Origin: an uncultured Aquimarina sp.
GTDB taxonomy: Bacteria > Bacteroidota > Bacteroidia > Flavobacteriales > Flavobacteriaceae
Direction of reading: 5' to 3'
DNA: 64,000 nucleotides
NCBI GenBank assembly: GCA_947489195.1
Contig: CANLCT010000004.1
Location: 1-64,000, forward strand
The position numbers were made by a program, and so were the translations under genes. Shown here piece after piece: positions 54,592 to 63,359 of this stretch (position 1 is the first letter of the stretch; every line of letters starts with the position of its first letter). Under the pieces are notes generated by a model, which saw nothing but the letters and a program-made list of their open reading frames with translations, did no database searches and was not told the origin of the DNA.

Positions 54592-57066
54592 TTAATTATT
54601 AATAACGATTCGTTCAATTCTTCTAAAAGTATCTCCTGTAAACTCTAATATATAAGATCCGTTAGCTAATGTACTTACATCTATATCAGAAGTATTTAAA
54701 GGTTCACTTAGCACCTTTGCTCCTTCCATATTGTAAATAGTTACTGTATCAAATGCTTCGATATTATTTATAAATACCGTATGTTGAGCCGGGTTAGGAT
54801 AAAAATTAATTTCTGAATCACTATTATCTAATATTAATTTAGCTCCAGATACATTTGCAAAACTCCATTGTTGATTCTGGTTAGTATTACTACTAGTCCA
54901 CAAATATACATTTTGCGCATTTGCACCTCCATTACCTCCATCAATTGAAAAACCTGGTGCATTACGTTTTTCTAAACGAAAGTTTCCATTTATGTTTACT
55001 TTTCGCCAATGCTGATTTTGATTATTTGCTCCACACGTAAATAATTTTACATTTTGTCCATTAGCTCCTCCTATTCCACCATCAAGACAAAAATTGGTGT
55101 TTTTCTTTTTGTAACTAAAAAAACCATTGCCCCTATCTATTTCTTCCCATTGTTGATTTACATTGGAAGTATTTCGGGTCCATAAATATACGTTTTGTTC
55201 GTTTGCTCCTCCATTACCTCCATCAATTGAAAAACCAGCAGCATTACGTTTTGTTAATACGAATGTATTTCCGTTATTTCCTTGATTTGACCCTGCTGTA
55301 CCATTAATACGTACTTCGCCAATATGTAAAAAATTTGTTCCTGCTAATTGTACTCTAACATAACGTCCACTTCTATTTACAGTAATATTAGTTGGACTTG
55401 CTGCTTGACCAGACGTAAAAAAGTTACCTACACCTGATTGATTAATTGTTTGATTTAAATTTTTGTTATTAAAAGCATTATTTGATACTAATACATGAAA
55501 TCTTTGTAATCTATTTTGACAACAATCTGCTCTATTAAATACTTGAATGTTTGAAATTTGAGATACACTTCCTAAATCAATTTCCCACCAAGCATTTGCA
55601 TCATTATTGGTGTGATTAAAAAGATTTGTATTACCATCAATAGATTTTTGTGCATTAAAATCATTATTATTTTGATATGTACTCGACTGGGTAACTGTTT
55701 TACCTGTAGCTAAATTTACATTCCCTCCATTTGTTGGTGGTGTCGGGTTTGGCGGATTAACTACTACAGGTGGGTTTGATGGTGCTGGATTATTATTTGC
55801 TCCAGGTGTGTAGTAATACACATCATCAAAAGTATTTGTTTTAGGGTCTTCATAAGGTAATTTTCTAGTAATAGATTGCCATACATAGTTGTTTCTAAAT
55901 GTTATAGTTTCTCTAACGATTCTTCTGCGCGGGTTTAAAACAAAACCTCTATTCCCTTTATTTAAATCTGCATAAAAAACATGATTATTTGAATACGTAT
56001 TATCTCTTGTTGGTGGCTGAGTGGTTTCGCTACCATTTTCTTGAAAGGCTAAAGCTCGTCTGTCTGCATTTGGCATAAACATTCCAACATTTTGATCAAC
56101 AAATGTGTTTTCAACAGCTATTTCTGTCCAAATCATAAATCGATCACCCGTATGGCAAACCACATTTTTAAGAACATCCGTATTTTTTGCAAAGGCATCT
56201 ACATCAATACCATCGACTTTGGCATCAAAAATTAAATTTTTTGAAACTTCTACATTATTTGTTGCCTTTACATGTACTGCACGTCTTTCTGATAGGTAAA
56301 TAAAATTCCCTTCTAGTTTACTATCAACCGTATTGTTAATAAACAGCACATTACGACAACGCTCAAAATTAATTCCTGATATTTCAAGGTTTCTAACAAA
56401 CCGAGTATACACACCTGCACAGCGACCATTTGTAATTATTTTACCTCGCTTAGTTCCAAAAAAATTGACATTGTTTTTTCGATTTCCATTATTACTTCCT
56501 CTTACTTCGAATATTCCATTTACCACATCGGATACCGAAAATTGATCTGGTGTTGTTCCGCTAGGTTGTGGTCCAGTATAAGTTACTGTTCCATCAATCC
56601 AAATAGTTGTATTACTCCCTACTTGAATAAATTTAGAAATGGCATCTACATTAATATTACCTCTAAAAATAAAAGTTCCTCCATTACCTGCTATTGCATT
56701 TCTGTTCTGTTCTAAATTAGATTGTGTAATAACAGTTCCCGATCCTGTATATGTATTTCGTCGAGCAGCTAATAGAGCGGCTGTTTCTCTTACTGCAGCC
56801 ATACCTGCTATATGATTTGCAAATAAACCGTCAGTCAATCTAGAATTTATAACTGGTTGTGGTATTTGTGCATTTCGTAATAATGTTTTAATGTCGTTAG
56901 CATTACCTGTTGGTGCTGGAGCGGTTCGTACACAAACATCATTACCTCCATTGTTATCTGCTTTGACGCGATTACAATTTCGACCATCTTGAAAAGTTTG
57001 TGCTTGTAACGTAGAACAAAATAGTACTATACCTAGTACTATTTTTTTTGTGTTTTGAAAACTCAT
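54592..57066 (-). CDS. T9SS-secreted beta-helix / discoidin / ricin-lectin protein
   Basis: An 824-residue surface or secreted protein. Domains in order: signal peptide (about 1-22); right-handed parallel beta-helix (about 100-420, with NNGNRKNNVNFFGTKRGKI, NLEISGINFERCRNVLFINN and GIDVDAFAKNTDVLKNVVCH); a Pro/Asn-rich linker (about 425-447); an F5/8 type C (discoidin) module (about 447-592, NLATGKTVTQSSTYQNN ... HIGEVRINGTAG); a RICIN-type beta-trefoil with three repeats of FSIDGGNGGANAQNVYLWT; and a T9SS type A sorting domain (NFYPNPAQHTVFINN ... SYILEFTGD). Such beta-helices are often polysaccharide lyases or glycosidases; the active site is not identified. Two lectin-like modules suggest polysaccharide binding. 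Confidence 0.88.
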   Translation of the reverse strand: MSFQNTKKIVLGIVLFCSTLQAQTFQDGRNCNRVKADNNGGNDVCVRTAPAPTGNANDIKTLLRNAQIPQPVINSRLTDGLFANHIAGMAAVRETAALLAARRNTYTGSGTVITQSNLEQNRNAIAGNGGTFIFRGNINVDAISKFIQVGSNTTIWIDGTVTYTGPQPSGTTPDQFSVSDVVNGIFEVRGSNNGNRKNNVNFFGTKRGKIITNGRCAGVYTRFVRNLEISGINFERCRNVLFINNTVDSKLEGNFIYLSERRAVHVKATNNVEVSKNLIFDAKVDGIDVDAFAKNTDVLKNVVCHTGDRFMIWTEIAVENTFVDQNVGMFMPNADRRALAFQENGSETTQPPTRDNTYSNNHVFYADLNKGNRGFVLNPRRRIVRETITFRNNYVWQSITRKLPYEDPKTNTFDDVYYYTPGANNNPAPSNPPVVVNPPNPTPPTNGGNVNLATGKTVTQSSTYQNNNDFNAQKSIDGNTNLFNHTNNDANAWWEIDLGSVSQISNIQVFNRADCCQNRLQRFHVLVSNNAFNNKNLNQTINQSGVGNFFTSGQAASPTNITVNRSGRYVRVQLAGTNFLHIGEVRINGTAGSNQGNNGNTFVLTKRNAAGFSIDGGNGGANEQNVYLWTRNTSNVNQQWEEIDRGNGFFSYKKKNTNFCLDGGIGGANGQNVKLFTCGANNQNQHWRKVNINGNFRLEKRNAPGFSIDGGNGGANAQNVYLWTSSNTNQNQQWSFANVSGAKLILDNSDSEINFYPNPAQHTVFINNIEAFDTVTIYNMEGAKVLSEPLNTSDIDVSTLANGSYILEFTGDTFRRIERIVINN

Positions 57067-57216
57067 GAGCTAATTAGTTATTGATTATCAGAAAGTTAAC
57101 ATTATTTTTATCATATTTTTAAAAAAACATGAACTATTTATCTTACAATGTAATTTAGCTTGATTAATACATGAATAATCTAAATTTTATACTTAAAACT
57201 CACTACAACAATTAAT

Positions 57217-57224
57217 TACTTTTG
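57217..57224 (+). promoter_or_regulatory. Possible -7 element before the repeat element and mnmE
   Basis: TACTTTTG matches TAnnTTTG and is immediately followed by the GC-richer repeat element. If active it would yield a structured leader of about 150 bases for mnmE. Confidence 0.4.
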
Positions 57225-57312
57225 CGTGAGGGATTGCAATGAAAATCCCGCAACCTGACGTAAGGAAGTGTGAGGAATTGTAATGTAAAGCCCGACCCTT
57301 GTGGTCACGCCC
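57224..57312. repeat. Flavobacterial-type repeat element in the mnmE leader
   Basis: A GC-richer island in AT-rich DNA. It contains two diverged direct copies of a 25-base unit (57226-57250 and 57270-57294; starts GTGAGGGATTG and GTGAGGAATTG, ends TCCCG and GCCCG, about 20 of 25 bases shared). The ends GCGTG (57224-57228) and CACGC (57306-57310) are inverted repeats, and the tail AAAGCCCGACCCTTGTGG continues to CACGCCC. The tail resembles a repeat I recall between genes in several Flavobacteriia, so this may be a REP/MITE-like relic or a conserved structured RNA. Confidence 0.5.
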
Positions 57313-57376
57313 AAAATAATAGCATTCTAAATAATTTTTCATCTTAATTTTAATTTTAAAATAATAGCTTTGCCCT

Positions 57377-58774
57377 ATGATTGGAAAAACAAATGACACC
57401 ATTGCTGCATTAGCCTCTGCTGCCGGAGCTGGAGCTGTTGCTATTATTAGAGTTTCTGGACCCGAAGCTTTTGCTATTGTTTCTTCTATTTTTTTGGCTA
57501 AAGGCCAGAAAGACATTAAAAAGCAAGCTTCGCACACCATACATTTGGGGCATATAAAAGATGGGCACAAGGTATTGGATGAAGTGTTAGTTTCTCTTTT
57601 TAAAAATCCAAAATCATATACTGGCGAAGATGTTATTGAAATAAATTGCCATGGAAGTGCCTATATTCAGCAAGAAATTTTACAATTATTACTCCGTAAA
57701 GGTTGTAGAATGGCCGATGCTGGTGAATTTACACTTAGGGCATTCCTTAACGGGAAAATGGATTTAAGTCAAGCCGAAGCGGTGGCCGATTTAATTGCTA
57801 GTGATAGTGAGGCGGCTCATAAAATTGCTATTCAGCAAATGCGCGGTGGTTTTAGTAACGAAATTAAACATTTGAGAGATCAGCTTTTAAATTTTGCTTC
57901 ATTATTAGAATTGGAACTTGATTTTGCTGAAGAAGATGTAGAATTTGCGGACAGATCTCAATTTGTTGCCTTGCTTTCTAAAATAGAACTTATATTAAAA
58001 AGACTTATTGATTCTTTTGCTGTAGGAAATGTAATTAAAAATGGAATTCCTGTTTCTATCGTTGGTGCTCCAAATGTTGGAAAATCTACTCTTTTGAACG
58101 CTCTATTAAACGAGGAACGTGCTATAGTTTCTGATATTGCTGGTACTACGCGTGATACTGTTGAAGATGAAATTAGTATTGGTGGACTTCGCTTTCGATT
58201 TATTGATACTGCTGGAATACGTGAAACCAAAGACGTGGTTGAAGGTATTGGTATTCAAAAAACTTTTGAAAAAATCAATCAGGCTCAAGTAGTGATTTAT
58301 TTAGTTGATGGTACTCAATTATTAATTGATACGCTTGAGGGTTTTAAAAATGAAATTGCTCAAATTAAAAATAAGCATCCTCAAAAACCTTTATTGATTA
58401 TAGGAAATAAAGCGGATAAAATTGATAAAGAGGCTAAAAAGTATATACTTACGGAAATTCCGGAGTTGTTATTTATTTCGGCTAAACAAAAAACGGGTGT
58501 AGAACAGCTTACCGATAAATTACTAAGTTTTGTTAATGATGGCTCCTTACGTAATGATGAAACTATTGTTACCAATTCTAGACACTATGATTCTTTAATT
58601 AAATCCCTCGAAGAAATACAAACCGTTCAAGCTGGATTGCAAAGTAATTTGAGTGGCGATTTACTTGCCATTGACCTTAAAGAATCATTATTTCATTTAG
58701 GTAATATTACCGGTGAAGTTACTAATGATGAATTATTGGGTAATATTTTTGCTAATTTCTGTATCGGGAAGTAA
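57377..58774 (+). CDS. mnmE: tRNA modification GTPase MnmE
   Basis: A 465-residue GTPase that works with MnmG to modify U34 of tRNAs. The N-terminal tetrahydrofolate-binding domain begins DTIAALASAAGAGAVAIIRVSG, the G domain has GAPNVGKSTLLNALLNEERAI, DIAGTTRDT, DTAGIRET and NKAD (G1-G4), and the C terminus ends FANFCIGK with the conserved catalytic Cys. Length fits. It stands alone in the window, preceded by the flavobacterial repeat element and followed by a decayed T9SS-protein tail. Confidence 0.95.
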   Translation: MIGKTNDTIAALASAAGAGAVAIIRVSGPEAFAIVSSIFLAKGQKDIKKQASHTIHLGHIKDGHKVLDEVLVSLFKNPKSYTGEDVIEINCHGSAYIQQEILQLLLRKGCRMADAGEFTLRAFLNGKMDLSQAEAVADLIASDSEAAHKIAIQQMRGGFSNEIKHLRDQLLNFASLLELELDFAEEDVEFADRSQFVALLSKIELILKRLIDSFAVGNVIKNGIPVSIVGAPNVGKSTLLNALLNEERAIVSDIAGTTRDTVEDEISIGGLRFRFIDTAGIRETKDVVEGIGIQKTFEKINQAQVVIYLVDGTQLLIDTLEGFKNEIAQIKNKHPQKPLLIIGNKADKIDKEAKKYILTEIPELLFISAKQKTGVEQLTDKLLSFVNDGSLRNDETIVTNSRHYDSLIKSLEEIQTVQAGLQSNLSGDLLAIDLKESLFHLGNITGEVTNDELLGNIFANFCIGK

Positions 58775-58855
58775 TAAAATACTTATAAAGGCTCTGGAAG
58801 CTTATAAATACCCACTATTCAGAGGTTTTCAGGTAGTGTTCAAAAAACTATTTAA

Positions 58856-59311
58856 TTATTGTTTGATCACTTTTATTATTGAATATACATCATTGTTATT
58901 CTTTATATTTAATAAATAGACACCACTAGAAAAACCTGTTAAGTCTATTTGTTTATTTCCTGATTTTAAGGGCTTACGATATATTAAAACACCATTCAAA
59001 TTATATATATCAAGATCTATATCTTCTTTAATATCTAATCTTACTATTTCGTTAAATGGGTTTGAAATATTAGTAATATAATCTACTACGCTTTCATCTC
59101 CAAAATCATCATTACTTAATAATATCCCTTCTAGTTTATACAATTTCACAAATCCAGCATTTGTACGGTTAAATTCACGTGAACCAAAAGGCCCACCTAC
59201 TGCTATTCTATCTCCTAATGAATTTATTGTAACATCTGTCCCAAATTCATCACTTGGAACAGCAAAAGTCAGACGAATATCTGATCCTAATTGTACCCAA
59301 TCTCCGTTTAC
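58856..59311 (-). pseudogene. Remnant of a T9SS beta-propeller protein
   Basis: The open stretch of 151 codons from 59311 to the stop at 58856-58858 has no start codon near its beginning: a TGA (59314-59312) in the same frame precedes it. The reading is VNGDWVQLGSDIRLTFAVPS, then DRIAVGGPFGSREFNRTNAG, FVKLYKLEG, then a C-terminal sorting-type domain ending DLTGFSSGVYLLNIKNNNDVYSIIKVIKQ. The NGDWVQLG and DRIAVGGP pieces are repeats of a propeller-like surface protein. A GTG at 59149 could give a 97-residue product but this is more likely a truncated relic. Confidence 0.7.
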
Positions 59312-59441
59312 TCATAATACAGCCTACCAAAAGCAAAGATAGTCTAGCACCTACATTTCACTTCAAATTCCCTACTTATTTATAAGGGTTTATTGTATTG
59401 AGGAAGTAACCAAGATAACTTGAGACTATAAAAAACACAAA

Positions 59442-59478
59442 AAAAGGCTGTCTAAAAATTAATCTCAAACAGCCTTTT
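59442..59478 (-). terminator. Terminator of the LamG/fibrinogen-like gene
   Basis: A ten-base stem AAAAGGCTGT (59442-59451) with ACAGCCTTTT (59469-59478), followed on the minus strand by a long T-run, 26 bases after the stop. Confidence 0.88.
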
Positions 59479-59503
59479 ATAAAATTCAATAATTAAACAA
59501 CAA

Positions 59504-62500
59504 TTATTTTTTCACAATCTTTTTTATTAATGAATTTGCACCATTGTTAAATTCTATTAAATATATACCACTTAGTTGATCTGCAAAATCAATAGTAATT
59601 GAAGAAACCTTAGTATCAAAAGTGCTTTCTTTAATTAGTTTTCCTGATATACTAAAAATCTTATAGCCTTTAATGTTACTATCTTGAATATTGTTTAAAT
59701 ACATTTTTTCAACTACAGGATTAGGATATATACTTATTCCCTCTAAAAGTTTAGAATTATCAATATTTAAGGTATTATTATCTTCTACTGTAACAATGAA
59801 AGTACAAGTACCTTCGTTTCCTTGAGCATCTGTAGCGATTAAAGTAATAGTATGATCCCCTGCGGCTAAATTACTATCAGCCACTGGATTTTGACTAGTT
59901 ATCATTACAGGACCCGTACAGTTATCAGTAACTGTAATTGATCTAGTTCCAAAAAAATCTGGAACTGTATACTCTCCCGTTGCATCATCTACTTCTACAA
60001 ACTCATTTACTGGACAACTTATTACTGGAGCAATCATATCTTCGATACTAACTATAACATCAGTAGGTTTAGAGGCTGTAGCACCATTGGCCGTTAATTG
60101 AATTGTATTTTCTCCTATATTACTACAACTAAAAGTAGTTTGACTTAAACTTTGAGTTGGAGTAGCATTACAGCCTTCAATAGCTGTAATTCCAAAATCG
60201 GCTGCAGCAATAGTTACATTTCCCGACGCATCCAACTGTGCTATTAATCGAGTACTTTCCAAACTAGAAGAAGCATTATTACGTACCCTAACTCTATGTA
60301 TTGTACTCTGAGCATTTCCAGCAGAATCATCTACTTCCCAACGAATTCCTCCACCACGAATACCCCAATGCGCATTACCTGCTGCCCAAAATGGAAAATC
60401 AGTTAAAGCTAAATCACCTCTATTACTAAAAATATTCCCTGCGGCTTGAGGAACAATACTTGCAGTATGATTAGTACCTAAAGTATGATTTGCTGCTTGA
60501 AAAAGATTCGCAAAAGATCCTGTTCCTGTTTTTACATAATTAATTCCATTAGCTAAACTTGTTCTAAAATCAATTACTCGATCATGCCCTGTGGTAATTC
60601 CGTAAAAACGCATTTCATTAAAATCTATAGCATTTGCTAGTGTATTTCCAATATGTCCCCAAAATTGAGTTCCGGCTTCATTATCTGTAAGTGTTGAAGA
60701 CTCCAATAAAGGTAAATCCAAATTTCGAATAGTTAAGTCTGAATTATCTCCCGCTAAGTGTACATAATTTAATACCATAAGCCATCCACCACCATCGGTA
60801 TCGTTATCTAAAACTCCCTGGAAAGTACTTCCATTAAATTCAAAATAATACACACCACTTGAAACTCCTTCTAAAACTTCTGGAGCTAGACTTGTAAATG
60901 GATTAGCCATAGTTCCGTTTCCTCTTAAATTTGGAAAAACTATTTCTGGTGTTACCGAAGCTTCTACAGTAACCACAGTAGTACATGTATCTGTATTTCC
61001 GGCTTCATCTGTAACCGTTAATGTTATCGTATTATCACCTACATCGTTACAATTAAAAGTGTCTTTATTAATAGCTATGGTATCAATCGTACAATTATCA
61101 GTAGAACCATTGTTTATTTGATCTACAGTTATTGATACACTATTTGTAATAGGGTCTAAAGTTACCGTAAATGGAGCTGCACAATTAGCAACCGGAACTT
61201 CACTTTCTGTAATTGTAATAGTAACTATAGCAACTCCTGCATTTGTATTTCCTGAAGTATCAGTAGCAGTTACTACTATAGTATTATTTCCTACATCGCC
61301 ACAATTAAACACAGTTTGACTTAGGCTTATATTTGCAGAACAATTGTCTGTAGTAGATATATTTAAATCATCTGGAGTAATAGTTATTTCGTTAGTCATA
61401 ATATCTAATACAAATGGCGTATTCGGAACATTATTTGTATCGATTACTGGTTGCATAGTATCTTCAACTACTACAGTCACATCAATAGAATTCGTGTTCA
61501 TTTGACCGTCTGTAGCTATAAGCTGAATCGTATTACTACCTGTATCAGCACATGTAAAATCCGTTATACTTAAACTTAATACTGGGCTTGCTGTACAATT
61601 ATCAACAGCTGCAATTCCAAAACTTTCTGGAGAAATTGTAATATTTCCTGTAGCGTCTAAAGCTACAGTCTGCGACGTATTTCCATCAGTATTTGTAAAA
61701 GATGGCGCAAAATTGTCATTCCCTGGATCACATGGGTTAGTCATTCCTAAAGTAATCAATTGTACTTGCGAAACATTTATTGCTGGTTGGTAAGTGGCAT
61801 CTCCAAGTTGTGAAGCCGTAATTGTAGTCGTACCCGTTCCTACTATGGTTAACATATCGCCACTCACAGTAGCTACTGATAAATTAGAACTTGTATAAGT
61901 AATAGGCAAACCAGAATCGGAAGTTGCAGTTAACTGAAAAGAAGCATCATCTGTAGTTTTATCAGTCAAAACTCCAAAAGTAATTGTTTGTTCTTCTCTT
62001 CCTTCGATACCTGCTCCAGAACCATCAACAAAATTACTAATAGAACCTGTCAAAGCAAATTGATTAAACGTACCATTATTCCCTTCGGAAGAATTATCTA
62101 TTACTGAAGTTATTGCAGTGTTATCTTCATCAACATTTCCTTGATTGTAACTAAATTGTAGTACTAACCCCATTTCATTTCCATTTAGTTGCTCCATCAT
62201 ATCCCTCTGTATTTCAGTTTGAGTACGAGTCACATTCCAAAGGCGAGTTTCTTCCAAAGTTCCATCCAACGGGTAAGGGTCACTTCTAGTTTCATTATTA
62301 GCTCCAATAAATAAAGGGTCATTATTTGGTGTTAAGCTCCCAGTACCAGTACTTGATGCCACTTCTTCCCCATCTACATAAATTGTAGCTTTTGTAGCCG
62401 ATAAAGTTACGGCTATATGATACCAAGTATTTGCGGCTACACTAGGCCAAACGTATGTTGTCGCATTGGATGCAAAACCGGCATGATAAAATGTTAAACC

Positions 62501-62803
62501 TCTTGAAAAAGCTGTATCTGTCAAAAGCATTAAACCGTAGGAAGCATTAAATTGAGATTTAGCAAACAAACACTGCCAATCATAACCATCGTCGTTTCTT
62601 ACAACAAAATCAAAATTTACCCAAGTTTCAAACGTAAAACTATCGGTAAAATCTAAAGAAGGATCATTGGCTACTGTTATATAATCATAAGTATTATTAA
62701 CTGGGCCATCAAAATTTAATGCCGTAGCTGGAGTTTGCGCAGTTAGGTATGCCCCCATTAACATAACCAATGTGGTTATCCAAAAATGTAGTCTTTTATT
62801 CAT
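59504..62803 (-). CDS. T9SS-secreted LamG / HYR / fibrinogen-like surface protein
   Basis: A 1099-residue cell-surface protein. Domains in order: signal peptide (about 1-22); LamG/concanavalin-like domain (about 25-225, FTFETWVNFDF, WYHIAVTLSATKATIYVDGEEV); Ig-like bacterial domain of the MBG type (about 265-350); three HYR-like repeats (about 370-650, with DNCTASPVLS, DNCSANISLS, DNCTIDTIAI); a fibrinogen-like domain (about 665-870, DNDTDGGGWLMVLNYVHLAG); a further HYR domain (about 930-1010, VTDNCTGPV); and a T9SS type A sorting domain (SIYPNPVVEKMYLNNI) at the C terminus. Probably an adhesin or sugar-binding surface structure; no catalytic motif seen. The fibrinogen-like part is by local resemblance. 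Confidence 0.85.
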   Translation of the reverse strand: MNKRLHFWITTLVMLMGAYLTAQTPATALNFDGPVNNTYDYITVANDPSLDFTDSFTFETWVNFDFVVRNDDGYDWQCLFAKSQFNASYGLMLLTDTAFSRGLTFYHAGFASNATTYVWPSVAANTWYHIAVTLSATKATIYVDGEEVASSTGTGSLTPNNDPLFIGANNETRSDPYPLDGTLEETRLWNVTRTQTEIQRDMMEQLNGNEMGLVLQFSYNQGNVDEDNTAITSVIDNSSEGNNGTFNQFALTGSISNFVDGSGAGIEGREEQTITFGVLTDKTTDDASFQLTATSDSGLPITYTSSNLSVATVSGDMLTIVGTGTTTITASQLGDATYQPAINVSQVQLITLGMTNPCDPGNDNFAPSFTNTDGNTSQTVALDATGNITISPESFGIAAVDNCTASPVLSLSITDFTCADTGSNTIQLIATDGQMNTNSIDVTVVVEDTMQPVIDTNNVPNTPFVLDIMTNEITITPDDLNISTTDNCSANISLSQTVFNCGDVGNNTIVVTATDTSGNTNAGVAIVTITITESEVPVANCAAPFTVTLDPITNSVSITVDQINNGSTDNCTIDTIAINKDTFNCNDVGDNTITLTVTDEAGNTDTCTTVVTVEASVTPEIVFPNLRGNGTMANPFTSLAPEVLEGVSSGVYYFEFNGSTFQGVLDNDTDGGGWLMVLNYVHLAGDNSDLTIRNLDLPLLESSTLTDNEAGTQFWGHIGNTLANAIDFNEMRFYGITTGHDRVIDFRTSLANGINYVKTGTGSFANLFQAANHTLGTNHTASIVPQAAGNIFSNRGDLALTDFPFWAAGNAHWGIRGGGIRWEVDDSAGNAQSTIHRVRVRNNASSSLESTRLIAQLDASGNVTIAAADFGITAIEGCNATPTQSLSQTTFSCSNIGENTIQLTANGATASKPTDVIVSIEDMIAPVISCPVNEFVEVDDATGEYTVPDFFGTRSITVTDNCTGPVMITSQNPVADSNLAAGDHTITLIATDAQGNEGTCTFIVTVEDNNTLNIDNSKLLEGISIYPNPVVEKMYLNNIQDSNIKGYKIFSISGKLIKESTFDTKVSSITIDFADQLSGIYLIEFNNGANSLIKKIVKK

Positions 62804-62989
62804 GGTAATTGTATTTTATATTGTTTTACAATTACTATACAGGTGAAAACAGAGTTCCCCTATTTTATTTTTGCCTTTTTTTAAGATTAATAAAAAAATA
62901 CCTTATTGATTATTATTTTTAATATCTACTAGCACGAATGAATAAAACACTTTATTTTTTTAATCATATATCGTGCTCAAGTAAAAATT

Positions 62990-63134
62990 ATGACTCTAAA
63001 AATTGTATTAATTTTTGCTACTTTGTTTGGTACCTTAGCTATAATTTTAGGTGCTTTTGGAGCGCATGCTTAAAAAAATATTTACTACTGACCAAATGCA
63101 AAATTTTGAAACAGGAGTTATAGCAGTTCCTTAA
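62990..63134 (+). pseudogene. Frameshifted, truncated DUF423 membrane protein gene
   Basis: A Met codon at 62990 opens MTLKIVLIFATLFGTLAIIL followed by GAFGAHA and a TAA at 63071-63073. This is the N terminus of the DUF423 (YgdD-like) family, which continues GAHALKK. In the other frame from 63069 the reading is LKKIFTTDQMQNFETGVIAVP and a stop (63132-63134), again the family sequence. A one-base deletion near 63068-63070 thus breaks the gene, and the rest (the YQFYHALAL region onward) is missing. Not functional. Confidence 0.75.
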
Positions 63135-63184
63135 TGATTTTACTGGAATAGTGAAATGATGGATTTTGGAATTATACAAGATAG

Positions 63185-63218
63185 AAAAACTAAACATAGC
63201 CTTCGCTACGTTTAGTTT
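63185..63218 (+). terminator. Terminator downstream of the DUF423 remnant
   Basis: A stem of 15 pairs with one mismatch (63185-63199 with 63204-63218), loop CTTC, then T residues. Probably the original terminator of the decayed gene. Confidence 0.8.
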
Positions 63219-63359
63219 TTATGTTGAAATAGAATTTCGAAAAACGCTTTTTAATACAGCTTATTAACATGGTTATGTTATGCCTTAGTTAACTTTAATT
63301 AGTTATTTCACTTTCGAAAAGAATTAACAAAAATCACATAAAAGCCATATGAATTAGGA
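63219..63359. other. Intergenic region
   Basis: No gene or clear regulatory element seen. It is AT-rich sequence between the DUF423 terminator and the amine oxidase stop codon. Confidence 0.4.
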
